A stretch of DNA of 64,000 bases. It comes from Agelas oroides. Its lineage: Eukaryota > Porifera > Demospongiae > Agelasida > Agelasidae. Positions within the stretch are counted from its first letter, which is position 1; each line of letters starts with the position of its first letter. The translations under genes were made by a program, and so were the position numbers. Below the pieces are notes generated by a model, which saw nothing but the letters and a program-made list of their open reading frames with translations, did no database searches and was not told the origin of the DNA. This document shows positions 52,026-63,817 of this stretch, piece by piece. The stretch lies in contig OX422184.1 of the NCBI GenBank assembly GCA_949130485.1, positions 19,856,824-19,920,823 of the forward strand. Reading direction: 5' to 3'.

Positions 52026-52162
52026 CTTTGCAGGTAGGTTGTCACAAGGAAACGGACAACCTTCATCTTGTGGCTTACTGGGTCAATCAGTTATCACTGG
52101 GACTTCATGGGCTTCAAAAGACATTAATCAACCACAAGATGACCACTGTTTCCTTGTGACAG
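52026..52162. repeat. Hairpin TGTCACAAGGAAAC
   Basis: Outer arms TTGTCACAAGGAAAC and GTTTCCTTGTGACA, inner arms CATCTTGTGG and CCACAAGATG. Inserted within a segment shared with 52700-52760. Confidence 0.75.
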
Positions 52163-52282
52163 CAGACAATATTTGGAATTAGTAAAAGTGACAGGTATGC
52201 AGCATACATTTTTACATTAATTATTGGTAGAGTGCCTGTACCTCTATCCCAGCAGAAGATATGGAAGATGCTGTTAGTAATA

Positions 52283-52467
52283 GTTATATCCCTCCCTGGG
52301 GGGTGGTCGTTTTACACATTGGTGTCAGGCGTAGCCTGACACCAATGTGCAAGACCACACCCCAGGGAGGGATATAACTATTATATAACCTGTTACCTAG
52401 GCAACATCACTGTACAAGAGAGATATGCGCAACATTCTTAGATGTTGCCTGGGTAACGGGTTATATC
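52283..52467. repeat. Two adjacent foldbacks
   Basis: 52283-52377: GTTATATCCCTCCCTGGGG and inverse, with a near-perfect inner stem (ACATTGGTGTCAGGC). 52383-52467: ATAACCTGTTACCTAGGCAA and inverse. Both interrupt a segment whose uninterrupted relative is at 54990-55215. Confidence 0.85.
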
Positions 52468-52740
52468 AAGGAAAAGAGAGCTTTCAGATACATTCACTCA
52501 TCATTAGGGCAGGAGGAGGTCAGATATAGGTTTCGGCTGAGGGCACACAGCCATACCATGAGGTGTGACTATAAATGTTTAATACTTAGAAAGTGTGTGT
52601 CACACTTCTCCAATAATTTATAAAACCATAATTATATGCATAAACCTATACATACCTCAGTAAAATGAGGGATTAGCTACACAGCACAGGGTTTACTGCA
52701 TGCATAGTCTTGTTTCCAGGCTCTCCCCACACACAAACTA

Positions 52741-53343
52741 AGTGGGTGTGTGGGTGGGTGCCTGGGAGTGAAACTATTTCATGCATAGGCCTAAACAGAA
52801 CTAGTGATGAGCTAATAACCACTGCTTGGCTTGCTGATTGATTAGTGCCCACATCCTGCTTGGTTAGTACCTGTAGCTATGGTGACCACATTGTAGCTTT
52901 GTAGCTATGATAACACATAGTAGCTTGGTCAGCACTTGTAGCTATGATGATCACAACATATAGCTTGCTTGGCTGCACAAAATAAACTGGGACTTGTGTA
53001 CTCAGGTGGGCTTTTATTGTAGACAAGCACTGTTCAGACTACTGACCCGAGCAAGTAAGTGGGTGTGTGGGTGGGTGCCTGGGAGTGAAACTATTTCATG
53101 CATAGGCCAATAACCACTGCTTGGCTTGCTGATTGATTAGTGCCCACATCCTGCTTGGTTAGTACCTGTAGCTATGGTGACCACATTGGAGCTTTGTAGC
53201 TATGATAACACATAGTAGCTTGGTCAGCACTTGTAGCTATGATGATCACAACATATAGCTTGCTTGGCTGCACAAAATAAACTGGGACTTGTGTACTCAG
53301 GTGGGCTTTTATTGTAGACAAGCACTGTTCAGACTACTGACCG
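52741..53343. repeat. Near-identical tandem duplication, about 300 bp unit
   Basis: Units about 52741-53045 and 53057-53343 are almost identical (GTGGGTGTGTGGGTGGGTGC to TTCAGACTACTGACC); the first has a short extra segment (GCCTAAACAGAACTAGTGAT). Recent duplication. Confidence 0.9.
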
Positions 53344-53885
53344 GAGCAAGTTTATGGTGTATTTTGCAGACAAGAAGTACACTAGTAGCTTTTGTTTTGT
53401 ATCCTGTTATTGTATTGTGGTTGATGATGTAAACAAACAAATTGGTTTCCATGGAAACGCCCCGCCCTCTCGTAAACAACGATTAATATTCAGCCTACGT
53501 GGTGCCATATAACTACTAAACTAGGCAAAGAGTTGGTACCGTTCGAATGCTCTTCACACGCAGAATTCAGAACTAACTGGAAATTGGGTATGGTAAGTTC
53601 ACATCACGAGTAAATCGACAAAAATGCCTTGGAATACGCCAAAATAGCAGCTAATTATAAATTCTACTAACTCTCCTGCTCTTAAGAAGCAGCGGGGACC
53701 GTCTCTCCAGTAGCTGTTCCTGTTTACCGGTGTTACACACCGAGTTCTCTCAAATTCGGCACCGCGTCGGGGGGTCTGACTACTGAGGTCTGCTACTAAA
53801 CGAACGGGCTCGAGCCTTTTTCCCATTTCTTGCTTCCAGAAACACAAAACTCTTCGTCCAGTCGTAGCCCTGCTGCGAGTTAGAC

Positions 53886-54080
53886 ATGTCTAGTTCACAA
53901 TCAGCGATAGCAAAAACCTATACAGTACAGACTAACAGCCATAACACTGCTAGCAAAGCTAAGAAGCCTTCACACGGCAGCCATTCGGTCTCCGTAAATT
54001 GTAATGAAACGTCTACGAATTATAGTGATACCTTCGCATACTTCCGTATCACGAACAATACATTTGGAGCCCGCACCTGA
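53886..54080 (+). CDS. 64-codon Ser/Thr-rich open frame
   Basis: ATG in a CpG-richer stretch, following unusual non-repeat DNA at 53440-53880. The product is MSSSQSAIAKTYTVQ... to ..NNTFGART and resembles nothing I know. The stop lies within the left target copy of the foldback at 54085-54177. It could be the first coding exon of a larger gene; no clear donor was found. Confidence 0.3.
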   Translation: MSSSQSAIAKTYTVQTNSHNTASKAKKPSHGSHSVSVNCNETSTNYSDTFAYFRITNNTFGART

Positions 54081-54084
54081 ATAG

Positions 54085-54177
54085 TAGCCTTTCCGTTCCG
54101 GATTTTGTCTCGGAGCTTTGATTTTTCTCCAAAGCTGCGAGACAAAATCCGGAACGGAAAGCCTGGGTTCGAGGCTA
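54085..54177. mobile_element. 93-bp foldback MITE
   Basis: Ends TAGCCTTTCCGTTCCGG and GGTTCGAGGCTA, with an inner stem GGATTTTGTCTCG. Target copies CCTGAATAG and CCTGAGTAG (54076-54084, 54178-54186), 8 of 9 identical. Confidence 0.9.
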
Positions 54178-54328
54178 CCTGAGTAGTTTCATATTACCTA
54201 CTGAGCACCTCTAGTTAGGGAAGGTAACTCCCTATGCTGTCATGATGCTCTTGCAGGTTTTTAGCCTATGTATGCCAATATCTCATTCCCAGTTCCCCAG
54301 CCAGCTCCTGTCATTTGGGTAGGGTATA

Positions 54329-54511
54329 ATGTCGGGCAGTGACTTGTTTCTGGCATTTACAGAGCTGCAGGTGAAGATGGTGGAAACCAACCAGCGTGTG
54401 CGGGTCTCGGAGGCACAGATCCAGTCGCAGCGACATTTCATTGCACGTGCCCAACTGACAGACAAGGAGATAGCATCCTTACCAAATGGCACTAATTTGA
54501 AATGTTTCTGG
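54329..54511 (+). pseudogene. Truncated prefoldin subunit 1-like exon
   Basis: Reads LAFTELQVKMVETNQRVRV, SEAQIQSQRHFIARAQLTDK, EIASLPNGTN. This aligns with the N-terminal helix and the H-LTD-EI-L---TN hairpin region of prefoldin subunit 1, a chaperone that hands unfolded actin and tubulin to CCT. After TN the family normally continues into a GVGRMF segment; here the sequence runs into the inverted-repeat arm (GAAATGTTTCTGG, about 54499 onward) and no second coiled-coil exon follows. Probably a retained fragment or a gene broken by rearrangement. The exon also lacks a clear donor. Confidence 0.7.
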
Positions 54512-54795
54512 AAAGAGTGTGTGGGAGGTTACTACCCCAGATTAATTGTTAGAATGAGTCTAGAATATACCCACTACACTACCTTATCAAGACCAAATTG
54601 GATAGAGTCTTACTTTTCAGTTACTTCCACCACACCACTCCCATGCAGTCAGAATATTCTGTAGCTAGCTAGTTATTCAAGATAATCTCAATCCCTCCCC
54701 ATCTCTCCCACCCCTCTCCTTGCATGGCCTACAATTGGTCATTGGCCCACTGGTTTATGAATTGCTGCATGGCTTACCATGACATGTAGCAAGAC
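54490..54795. repeat. Right arm of the long inverted repeat
   Basis: Partner of 50890-51330, without the foldback insertion. Starts inside the prefoldin-like frame. Confidence 0.85.
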
Positions 54796-54817
54796 TTTAG
54801 TGCTCAATGGTTTTGAT

Positions 54818-54903
54818 TAGCCTCGTTCCCAGGCCCCACCCATGCAGCTTTCCGTCGCTTCCTGTACGGAAAAGTGCATGGGGAGAGCTTGGGAATGAGG
54901 CTA
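54818..54903. mobile_element. 86-bp foldback MITE
   Basis: TAGCCTCGTTCCCAGGCCCC ... GCTTGGGAATGAGGCTA with an inner stem (TTTCCGT...ACGGAAA). Flanks GGTTTTGAT and GGTTTTGTA (54809-54817, 54904-54912), 7 of 9 identical. Confidence 0.88.
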
Positions 54904-54989
54904 GGTTTTGTATGGCAGTACGTATAATGCTGTACTTCGGCTATAACTTTCAGCTGCTGTACTGAGCACTTACTCCATGCATGTCTGCA

Positions 54990-55215
54990 TATTTGAATGT
55001 AGCTATCAGTAAAAGTGTTAAACAGTATGCAGCATACGTTTTTAAACATTATTGGTAGAGTGCACGTATTCCAGCAGATCAAAAATAGAACATACCTTTA
55101 CAAGCAAAGGAGAAGTTTGAGACACATTGACTCATTGTTAGGGCAGAGGAGGTCAGATATAGATTTCAGCTGAGGGCACACAACCATACCTTAAGGTGTC
55201 ACTCATATTTTGGTA
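54990..55215. repeat. Uninterrupted relative of 51575-52575
   Basis: Same order of words (GAATGTAGCTATCAGTAAAA, GTATGCAGCATAC, TTATTGGTAGAGTGC, GGAGGTCAGATATAG) without the four elements that split the other copy. Useful as an empty-site reference. Confidence 0.8.
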
Positions 55216-55365
55216 GGCAGAATGGTACAGAACATTCTGCTATCATTCTGTTCCACTCTAGGTTTTAGTTACAACCTGAAACCAAAGCAGTTGTTACTAG
55301 CTAAAACCCAGAATGGAACAGAACAATATTCTGCACCATTCCACCTACTAAAATATGGAACAGCC
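55206..55365. repeat. Hairpin element TATTTTGGTAGGCAGAATGG
   Basis: Arms about 55207-55275 and 55297-55365 are inverted with moderate mismatch (AGAATGGTACAGAACATTCT, TTCTGTTCCAxTCTxGGTTT). Confidence 0.75.
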
Positions 55366-55884
55366 AGCTAGTTCCAACTACTAAAGTATACACATGTACG
55401 GTCCTAGCAGCTTCTTGTTAAAGGCAAGAACTCACCTCCCCTCATTTGCTTCATGCACTTGTACAGATTTTTACATTGTTAGCTTGGGTGCTGGGGTTGT
55501 TGAGGCAAGTTTCGTTTTACACCGGCTTCTGACTTGTCATGTGAGTATGCCAATTACTTACCTCAGGTGTGTGGAAAACTTGCTTGCCCCTGCTGTACAT
55601 GACATTCACATGTAAACCTCATTTCAGTTTGTCAAACTAACAGGAACAAATTAAAATATACAACTGAATCAGAGAAAATGAGCTGATGCCTATCATGCAA
55701 TTGGTGTAGCAAGCAACTTTTGAGAGTTCACCTGGTTTACAGTAGTTTCAAGTAAGTGCTTAGGTCTTCCTGCACACTCAGCTTGGTGCAGACTTCTGTC
55801 TGGCCAGCTTGCTTCCTGTGTGGGCTTCCTGTGTGGCATTGAGGGGTTACTGGCTATGATAACCTATCAATTCAGAAAGAGATG

Positions 55885-56132
55885 AAAGTTTAGACCACAC
55901 AACATCCAGAAATATAATTTTAAGTTTAGACGGAAAGTATATAAGTGCAATGTACAAGGCCTGACAATCAGTTTCTTGCATATATAGCTATTCTGAGGTA
56001 GCAGCAGCAGTTCAAAACTGCATGAGGACAAGATTAGGTAGCTTTTCTTTGTGAGATGAATTCTATAGCTATGCATGCAGGCATGATTTTGTATCACTTT
56101 TGATTCACAGTGTTTTCTGAAGGAATGAAACC
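55885..56132 (+). promoter_or_regulatory. Promoter and leader of gene C
   Basis: TATATAA at 55938-55944 in the same context as gene A (GAAAGTATATAAGTG), then a conserved leader to AAACC before the ATG. The TATA-to-ATG distance is about 190 bases in both genes. Confidence 0.65.
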
Positions 56133-59100
56133 ATGAAGCTGCAGTTCATCATTGGAGTGGTGATTGGTGTGGCTTGCATACAGATCACCAGTGCTTCAGG
56201 TATGAGAGTTGTTTCCTATCACCTACCAGCATCCCTTTTTTGCTTGAGCAGAACTTATCATTACATCTCAAGATGTAAAATGGATTCACGTGTTATAGCT
56301 ATAACATAATATAACATAATATTAGCGATGTCAGAGTCTCCAGAAGTATGCCAGTTTTCATCTACAGAGGCCATATCTACACATTGCTACAACGCATCTG
56401 CATCAAATTGAGTACAGAGGTTTCTTAGATGCTTAGGTACATTTGCACTTACTAAATGTCTGCCTTAGTCAAGAATGCATGCACTTTTTTCGTCATATTT
56501 CATCCCTTTTCTGTGTATTTTTGAGGTAATAACAGACTTTGTACTCCTGCTCACAATGACTTTCAATATTCAACGATGAACAACTATATTTGTATACCGG
56601 ACTGGTTGCCCAAGGGGACAGTGCAGGTTTTTGATTGCAACTTTGATCCAACTCCTGTGGAAATGCTACTATTTACAACCGAAAAACGCCGTTTTTAAGC
56701 GTTTATCAAGCCTAGTGCAGGCATTACACTAGGTATTCAAAATGAACAACCTTCACTGGACTGAATAGGTACTGACTAACCTTCACAGCGAGTTTCATCT
56801 CAATTGGACTAGCAGTCGCTTGCGGAATGTGTACCGGACGCATAATCACGCAAAAACAACGTATAAATTTTCTGCAAATCACTTGCATTTCTAAGCTCAT
56901 ACAACCTGCTATATGGACTCAAAGTTAATGATATTGGTACCGTTAGAATCGCCATTTCATGCTCTTTTCAAAAATCATAGCTGTTAATGTGATAATCAAT
57001 TTTTACTCCGATATCGCTAATAATATTACACCCAAAGATGCGGATTCACGTAATGGAATATAAATAGAGTAACCAACCAATTATCGGACACCCCAGACTA
57101 TGTCAGACTATTCACCTACTTTTTGAAGGATTCTTACCTTCCGAAAGCCTTCTCAATTTCCCGTGCTTTGTCAAAATGTGCATGCATGCATGCATGCCCA
57201 CTAAATTCATTCTCGTCCGATTATTGATCGCTTGAACCTACGTGTTCTTCACGCGACGCTTGTCTCCGTTCTACAACAGAAATCGCTGATAATTGGAGGT
57301 TCGGTAGAGCAAGGATAGGTGCAGCTGTAAACCAAGTTTGGTGGACAGTGCTGCCTCCATCGCTTTTATAGGACCTCGTCGTCCGTGGATCGGTAGCTTC
57401 GTCCGATGGTCGCGACCATCGGACACCGCCCTTTATTGCGGCATAGCGTCCACATCCACTGATCTATAAAGCCCAAATTTGGGGTGCATGTAGTAGCTGC
57501 ATCAACCTATACCTACTGGGTCAAAAACAAGGGCAGTTGTTACTCGCATTGGTGCTATGCAGCCGTCCGATAACATGGGGTGTCCGATAATTGACTAGAT
57601 TATTCATCATCATGGGGCGAGCCTGAGCAAGCAGCACACGGCTGATGTCTATTCTGTCATGGCATACAGCGGGATTGTCCCTGTCTACTGTTCGCGCTTA
57701 TAAAGCCAAACTTGATAATACACAATAGCTAGCTAAGTCCTCACCAAAGGTAGGAATCACAAATCGCATGCAGTGACATTTCTCCAGCCATGCAAGGCAG
57801 CTACTATGGCTACACAATGTACACATGACTAGACTAAGCTTCACGCTGAAATCATGAGCTCGATCTCTGGCGTTTATGAGTGCCGTTTATGCACGGCCCT
57901 TACCTGAAGCGATCTCAACCCGGCGTGTATAATTTGTACGATCTGCGAGCAGCCTGCCGCTCAGATGGTCGGTCCGTAGCTGCCGCGACAAACAGAAGTT
58001 GCTGTGCGTGCTTCAACTCGAGCCGTCTTCGCTGCGGTTGCGGTTTATACAAGGCTCCAGAGGTCCAGAGGTTCACTGAGAGCAGCCGTTCCGTTATTGT
58101 GGCAAGTAAGCAATCAGGCCCATTTCAGCCATGTAATCTCACATTAGGGGAAGTTGCTGCGATTGGCAGTTTGTGGTTGAGTGGCCCGGGATTGCTGTTC
58201 ACATGCAGTGAAGTGGGAATGTCATTGCTAACTGATAGTCATTATTAAATTAAACCAGAAAAACGTTGCGTCTCTTTTCACACGAAACATTAAGTCATTC
58301 ACCGTTTAAGGCAATAGCTATTGACGTATTGGTAGAACTATCAACTGGATTATTAGACATTTCTAACCCCCATATTTACATCACTGATGCAGATCTACCA
58401 GATGTCTCTGTTGACGCAGATCTACCAGATGTCTCTGTTGACGCAGATCTACCAGATGTCTCAGTTGACACTGATCTACCAGATGTCTCAGTTGACACAG
58501 ATCTACCAGATGCCTCAGTTGATACTGAGAGCCAGACTACTGCTTGGAATGGGGGAGATTTTTCAGATGTTAAATACCCCCTCCCACTACATAAAAATGA
58601 GACAGAACCTCTTTACCAAGTGCATAGCCGTGACAAGAGACAGACTGCACAGGGAGGTATGATAAGGACTCAGTGTAATATTATTCTATAGCTTGCTGCC
58701 GCATGTGTGTCAAACTGACATTCTACCAATAGATGTCATTTTATGTCCATCCACTATATAGCAAGGATGTTGCTAGCTAGGACTTAATCTTGCTAGATAT
58801 TGGATGAGTGATCTGGTAATGGTTCTTGATGTGTGGTTTAATGCAATATGTAACAACACACATAATGCGCCGTAGGGTTACAGTAGTCGTTCTGTGTGTG
58901 CGTCTGTCTGTCTGTTACCATGCTAGCAGCTACATACCTCGTTTATACGTCTCAAGTGAGGTGTCATAGGGTTGTTTATGGCGTTTTCAAAAGTTTGTTC
59001 AAAAGTTCTGGCGTGATTTTTTTACCACCACTGCCTTCCTGGCCTCTTGATGATGATGACAAGCTCTCGATGGGCAAAAGAGACAGACTAGTGTGTAGGG

Positions 59101-62100
59101 ATAGCGATAGCTCCTATAACACAACTGATTTGTCACTGATCCTACTAAAATAGCCACTATCCAGTGGCGGATCTAGGATTTTGAAAAGGGGGGGTCCAGT
59201 GTGCACTTGATTGCTATATTTGGCGAAGCGTAATAAAGTGCGTGAAAATTTTCGTTTTGGGGTGAAATAGCAAGAGTTGGACGACCTACTGCCAAATCTA
59301 GTCATTGTGTTTGAAGCCTTTAAACGCTTGCAGAATTTAAAGGCGTGGCTCCGCTTCGCTCCTCAGAGGCTGCAAAGCAGCTGGAGGCGCAGGAAAAATA
59401 GCTACCAGAAAGCGCTCTCATACTGATTGCTGTGAAGCTTCAGTGTGGCTTCTGTGTATCTCCAGTTTGGAGCGTAGTGGAGATAGCAGACCAATACGAG
59501 GGGTATATAAAGTTTGGATTTTCCGAAACTATGTGGTACCATCGTCCAGATTCCTCCTGACAGTAGACCCTATTTCAGACAATGGTATCAGATCCATCCA
59601 GAGCACTGCCACGAAGTTTATTAAGAAGTGACTCAGACTTCCCAGAAATGCAATGCAAGCGATCCTTTTCCACCCAGAGGCCCTCAATTGCCCACATCTT
59701 CCAACTGAGAGGCTGAAGGCGAAAGTCTCCCAACTAGCCACCATCTCCACCTCACGTGCATGACATAAGGATACAGGAAATATTTCCACACCATCCTTTG
59801 TGAAAGCACTTCACATCCCAAATGAGACCGTCAACATTCTCCATTCTGCTCAATCCTCTATTGCTAGCCTTTCCCACGCCAAACAACTGATCAAACTGGC
59901 ATCCGCTAGCATTAAGTCCAACACAACCAGTCACTGGAATACCCAGTCATGGCGCCAGGTGTAACGGCCTTGTTCAAGTGCCACTGGGAAGCCATTTAGG
60001 ATATGTGCCACTGTTGGTCGGGAATTTCCACACAGAGAACATTTGGTGCCACACTGAATCTTCCAGCGACGTAGGTTCAAGGGGGTGGGTAGGGTGTCTG
60101 ACGCTGCACGTAGAATAAATGATAGCTGGCCCGCAGGTAGGTGGGGAAATACCATTCCATGTAATTGGAAGGAAATATACAGAGGGTACAAACTCTCGGG
60201 CACATTCGTACAACACTCTAAGTGTATATGTACATAGAGGGTGAGGCATGGCAAGAACCCTTACAAGAAATGAGCTGTTAAAAATGTACACTATATTATA
60301 ACAATGTGACTGTAAAGCAGGGTTCAAAATGACAACAAGGAAGGGGGTGACCAGCTGGGGGAGTTCCTTGCAAGGAAAATGTGGTAAGAGCATGAGATGG
60401 CGGCTTTGGCACAGTGGTCTAGGAGGTCTTGTGTTGGCCTTTTGGGAACCCGTAGTTACGTTTGCGCAGACTTACTAAGTATACGCGAAGGCAGCCCTTC
60501 AAAAGGGGGGTTCCATGGAACCCCCTAGATCTGCCACTGCTATCCTCGAAAGCTTCTTGGCTTTCATCGTTGTGTATCTGCTGACCTGGCACTATGCTGG
60601 CACACGTGATACATACATGTCTATGCACGCGCGTTTCACATTCCTATGCATATTGCATTCCCGCTGCTTGCACATGCATTTGCTCACGTTCTAGTTAGTC
60701 AGCTATAAATAACGTGGAGGATGTTCTATATATAGTAGCAGGGCAGTATATGTACAACAGGGAAGGTGAGAGCCACGTGTTGTGTGCTGTTCAAGCTATC
60801 AAGAGCTAGCTATCACACCGTGCTATACACCTTGTGACGTTATACCTATGCTTTCCCATGTCAGCATAATAACATTACATAACAGCACAATGACAGGGTT
60901 ATTGCCAGTTTTAGCACAGAATTTTTAAAGTTTCATTTCAAAAATAATTGAACCAAAACACACATCAAATGCCGAGGGTTTTGCACCATATGTGCCTCAT
61001 TTCTGGTGGGAGAAGTAAGAGGGAGAGGAAAAGTACATCTGGACACTCTGGCTGAGTCTCACTAAGTTCACCCAACTTGATGTGGTGACGTCATCACCTG
61101 TAATGTTTATTGTGTGCACATTGTGCCCGTGCGGAACTGGATCTAGAAATCAAGTGCATGTAGTTGTAACTTTATATCTGCAGGTTGCATGAGTTACTAG
61201 TGTAGTGTTCACACCCAGGTGTAGCTTCGCCAGTCTTGTGAGCTACATCCAGAACTTTTCACAGGCCCGCCATTTATCTGTATATATAGGCGGCTTCATC
61301 TACAAGTCATTCTACACTAGACCCGAAGAGGTTCAGTAAGTCCCTAGCTTGTGAGCAAAACTTTTACTTGCTATAGCTTTATGGGTTGTAGTGTTACAGT
61401 AACTCTGTGAAGTACATGCAGCATAATTTGTTAATCTGTGAGCTAAACTTTTGAGTTATAGGGGTACAAGTATATCTGCAGGTTGCATGAGTTACTAGTG
61501 TAGTGTTCGCACCCAGGTGTAGCTTCACCAGTCTAGTGAGCTATGACATTGTGCAGAAGTTTTAATTTGCATCCAATAGATTTCTAGCTTGCTTGTGAAC
61601 TAAAACTTTTATACCTACAGTGTATATGGGTTATAAGGTTACAAGTCTTTCTACACTTGTGTGAGCATCTTGGAGTATGATTTTACTTAACCATATTAAA
61701 GCAAAATATGCCTAGAAACTTGTCCCTTAGTTAGTGAGTTATGCAAAACATTTGCTGGAAGGCATGTGGCAAAACAAAACAACAGTATGTATAACTAATA
61801 GCATGGTTTCGAGTGCAATTTGGGATTAATAGCACTTGTGAATGGCATAACTGCACTCGACTTCACTTGGTGCTGTTCCAGATTTGCTTAAGGCCAAATG
61901 GGAAGAGTGTTTAGATCAATTGCACCTCTTTGATGGACTACTCTCCACCCTCAGTTGCCACGACACTGTTCTCTTTTGGGGTACATTGTGTGCCACACTG
62001 CTTCACAGATAAGCTAGCATAAAACTTGAGGCTAAGGTGCTTATCCTAGTTCCTTCCCAGCTTTACGCTGCTTTGCAGTTCCATAATGCTGGGTACATGA

Positions 62101-63211
62101 CTACATGCCCTAACGTAGGCTTGTGGCCTCATCTTCTGGCTTCACTTAGGATTGAAGGAGCTATAACCTCATTTCCAAGCCCCAGTGCAATAAATTATGC
62201 AGCAATTGATGCTATAGCTCCCACATGAGAGCCTGGGAATGAGGCTACACCTTGTCATAATAACCCATTCAGTAAGGACACCTCTCTAAGATTTCAGTAG
62301 GTAAAGGTTTAGCTCACAAAACTAGGGACAAGGCTAGGAACTTACAAAGTAGACTACCTGATTTCTTGCCCAACTGGCGTTTTGTTTTGCTTCATATATA
62401 ACAGAGCTGATCTTCATTCCATGCACGCAATCAATTTATGATGTCACAACCAATCAAGTTGGGTGAACTGACCCACTCTCAGGCACTCTAGTGTGCTTTC
62501 TGTGGCCGTTTACAGGAATGTGCAAGGTTCATGTCTGATTGGTTCATTGACAATGTATCAAAAAAAGTCCTGCTCATCAACCGTATAGTTCTCATTTACG
62601 ATGGCATTCTATACCCCACCTTACTACACAAGAACGGCAACTTCACTTCTCATGCCACCTTAAGCAACTGCGGCAAATTGTCGTCGAGCACCTCGTGGAA
62701 AGGATTACAGACCACACCCATTACACTCACGAGGCAATTCCTCAAGTTACATGTGCCTGCCTAGCAGCATCATTCTGAAGGCACCTTCTATCACAAATGA
62801 CAACACGTAACTGGACACCTGGAATTGGACTTTAATTTGCATATCTTGCACATGACCTGTCATGCAATTTTTACATTCCTTCGTGGCACAGAAGCTAGCT
62901 GGAGTGTTCAGATGTATTTTTCTTCTAACTCTTGCTCCTCCTACCGAAAATAAGGAAAATGGCTGGCTTGCGAAACTAAATATCCTCAAACAGCATGTAC
63001 ATGTTCGTGAATAAAACTGATCAACCCACACACATGTGTAATTACTGTTAGCATTCATTCCAATCACTGCAGGTAGACCAGCTTTGATGCAAAACTTTCT
63101 GTATTTTGCAAACCGCCGGTTTCTTGTTCATGCCAACCGCAATAGGAGTGGGATACAGACGTTTACACTGAGTAATACAAGCAATGCTATTGCTGTTGAC
63201 TTTGATATCAG
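56133..63211 (+). CDS. Gene C: third family member, 3' end outside the window
   Basis: Exons seen: 56133-56199 (signal peptide, MKLQFIIGVVIGVACIQITS), 58393-58656 (expanded propeptide) and 63073-63211 (first YWTD blade, FLYFANRRFLVHANRNRSG). Donor and acceptor phases and the 67- and 139-nt exon lengths equal gene A. The blade-1 exon ends in phase 2 at ATATCAG|GTAGGT. Later propeller, EGF and SRCR exons would lie beyond 64000; that content is an extrapolation from gene A. Confidence 0.83.
56200..58392. other. Gene C intron 1: repeats
   Basis: 56281-57060 may be an element: GATTCACGT occurs at 56282-56290 and 57053-57061, with inner inverted words TAATATTAGCGATGTC and GATATCGCTAATAATATTA. 57078-57593 is a 0.5-kb element with ends CAATTATCGGACACCCC and inverse. 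From 57600 to about 58000 is the segment shared with 42130-42487. An open frame at 57880-58248 lies in that repeat and is not supported as a gene. Confidence 0.55.
58393..58656 (+). CDS. Gene C exon 2: propeptide with five acidic 9-residue repeats
   Basis: Five tandem units of DLPDVSVD(A/T), encoded by 27-bp DNA repeats (58393-58527), precede the conserved TESQTTAWNGGDFSDVKYPL, KNETEPLY and HSRDKRQTAQG. The acceptor has shifted: the TATACAG|TG of genes A and B is absent and GATGCAG is the likely site. R-D-K-R is kept. Confidence 0.83.
58657..59161. other. Gene C intron 2, first part
   Basis: No exon, RNA or clear repeat recognised. Confidence 0.35.
59162..60540. mobile_element. 1.4-kb composite with CAGTGGCGGATCTAGG ends and inverted LINE pieces
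   Basis: Inverted ends CAGTGGCGGATCTAGG and CCTAGATCTGCCACTG, flanked by CTATC. Inside, 59560-59957 (+) reads as the C-terminal part of a LINE RT protein (LRLPRNAMQAILFHPEALNC, after one in-frame stop). 60200-59931 (-) reads the following segment (LRRWKIQCGTKCSLCGNSRP, VAHILNG, QGRYTWRHD), a C-terminal zinc-knuckle region. The two halves face each other. Confidence 0.75.
60541..61051. other. Gene C intron 2, middle
   Basis: No feature supported. Confidence 0.3.
61052..62482. mobile_element. 1.4-kb element with AAGTTCACCC-type ends
   Basis: Ends CTGAGTCTCACTAAGTTCAC and the inverse of CTGAGAGTGGGTCAGTTCAC, both continuing CCAACTTGAT. Flanking ACACTCTGG and GCACTCTAG (61043-61051, 62483-62491) match 7 of 9. 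It shares the AAGTTCACCC core with the 38527 and 40441 MITEs. The interior has a direct repeat of about 75 bp (61169-61245 and 61471-61547). A foldback-like segment at about 62159-62247 (AACCTCATTTCCAAGCCCC ... GGGAATGAGGCTA) is nested inside. No transposase frame. Confidence 0.78.
62483..63072. other. Gene C intron 2, last part
   Basis: No exon or repeat termini recognised before the acceptor at 63071-63072. Confidence 0.35.
63073..63211 (+). CDS. Gene C exon 3: first propeller blade
   Basis: GRPALMQNFLYFANRRFLVH, then GIQTFTLSNTSNAIAVDFDI. Same 139-nt length and phases as gene A exon 3, with several conservative changes. Confidence 0.88.
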
Positions 63212-63774
63212 GTAGGTTGATATAACATCTCTGAGGTACATGTAACACTTTATAGTATGTGGTTACTCTGAGATGAGAATGTTCCCAAGTGTTCATTGGG
63301 ACTGATGTTAATACTGTTACAATATGCAGATACTAAGTATATATGTGCATGCGTAGAATGTGCATCACACAGCTCAGGCACCTGCATCGCTTGCATGAAT
63401 GGTGCAAGAAGAACCCATGGCGCCAGTGTACGAAATTTGAAGTGTAAAATTTACTTGCACTGTTGTAGGCAGGTGCTAGATAAGCTGGAACTCTTCAGGA
63501 AGTGTCACACTCTTCATTTGGCATGGCAGGTTTTTGTGACATGTTTTTTGCCAGATTGTCACTTATCTATGTTTTGCCACGGTCTGCTTACCACATTGCT
63601 CGCTGCTCATGCCTAGCAGATAAAATGGCTTCAGGGGGTGATTACTGCACTTTACGTATCTCTCTGTTCCCTCACTCTTTTGATGTTACCAAACAATGAG
63701 ACTGCCTGTGCTGCTGTGTGTTTGTACTCAAACAAAAAGGACTAAGGGAATTCCAAAGCATTGCGGACATACAT

Positions 63775-63817
<43 letters not shown>

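Noticed and set aside
51868..52182. 104-codon frame
   Set aside because: It crosses an element end and a hairpin; no homologous frame in the related copy at 52700.
57880..58248. 122-codon Cys/Ser-rich frame
   Set aside because: It lies in a dispersed repeat shared with 42130-42487 where the frame is not kept.
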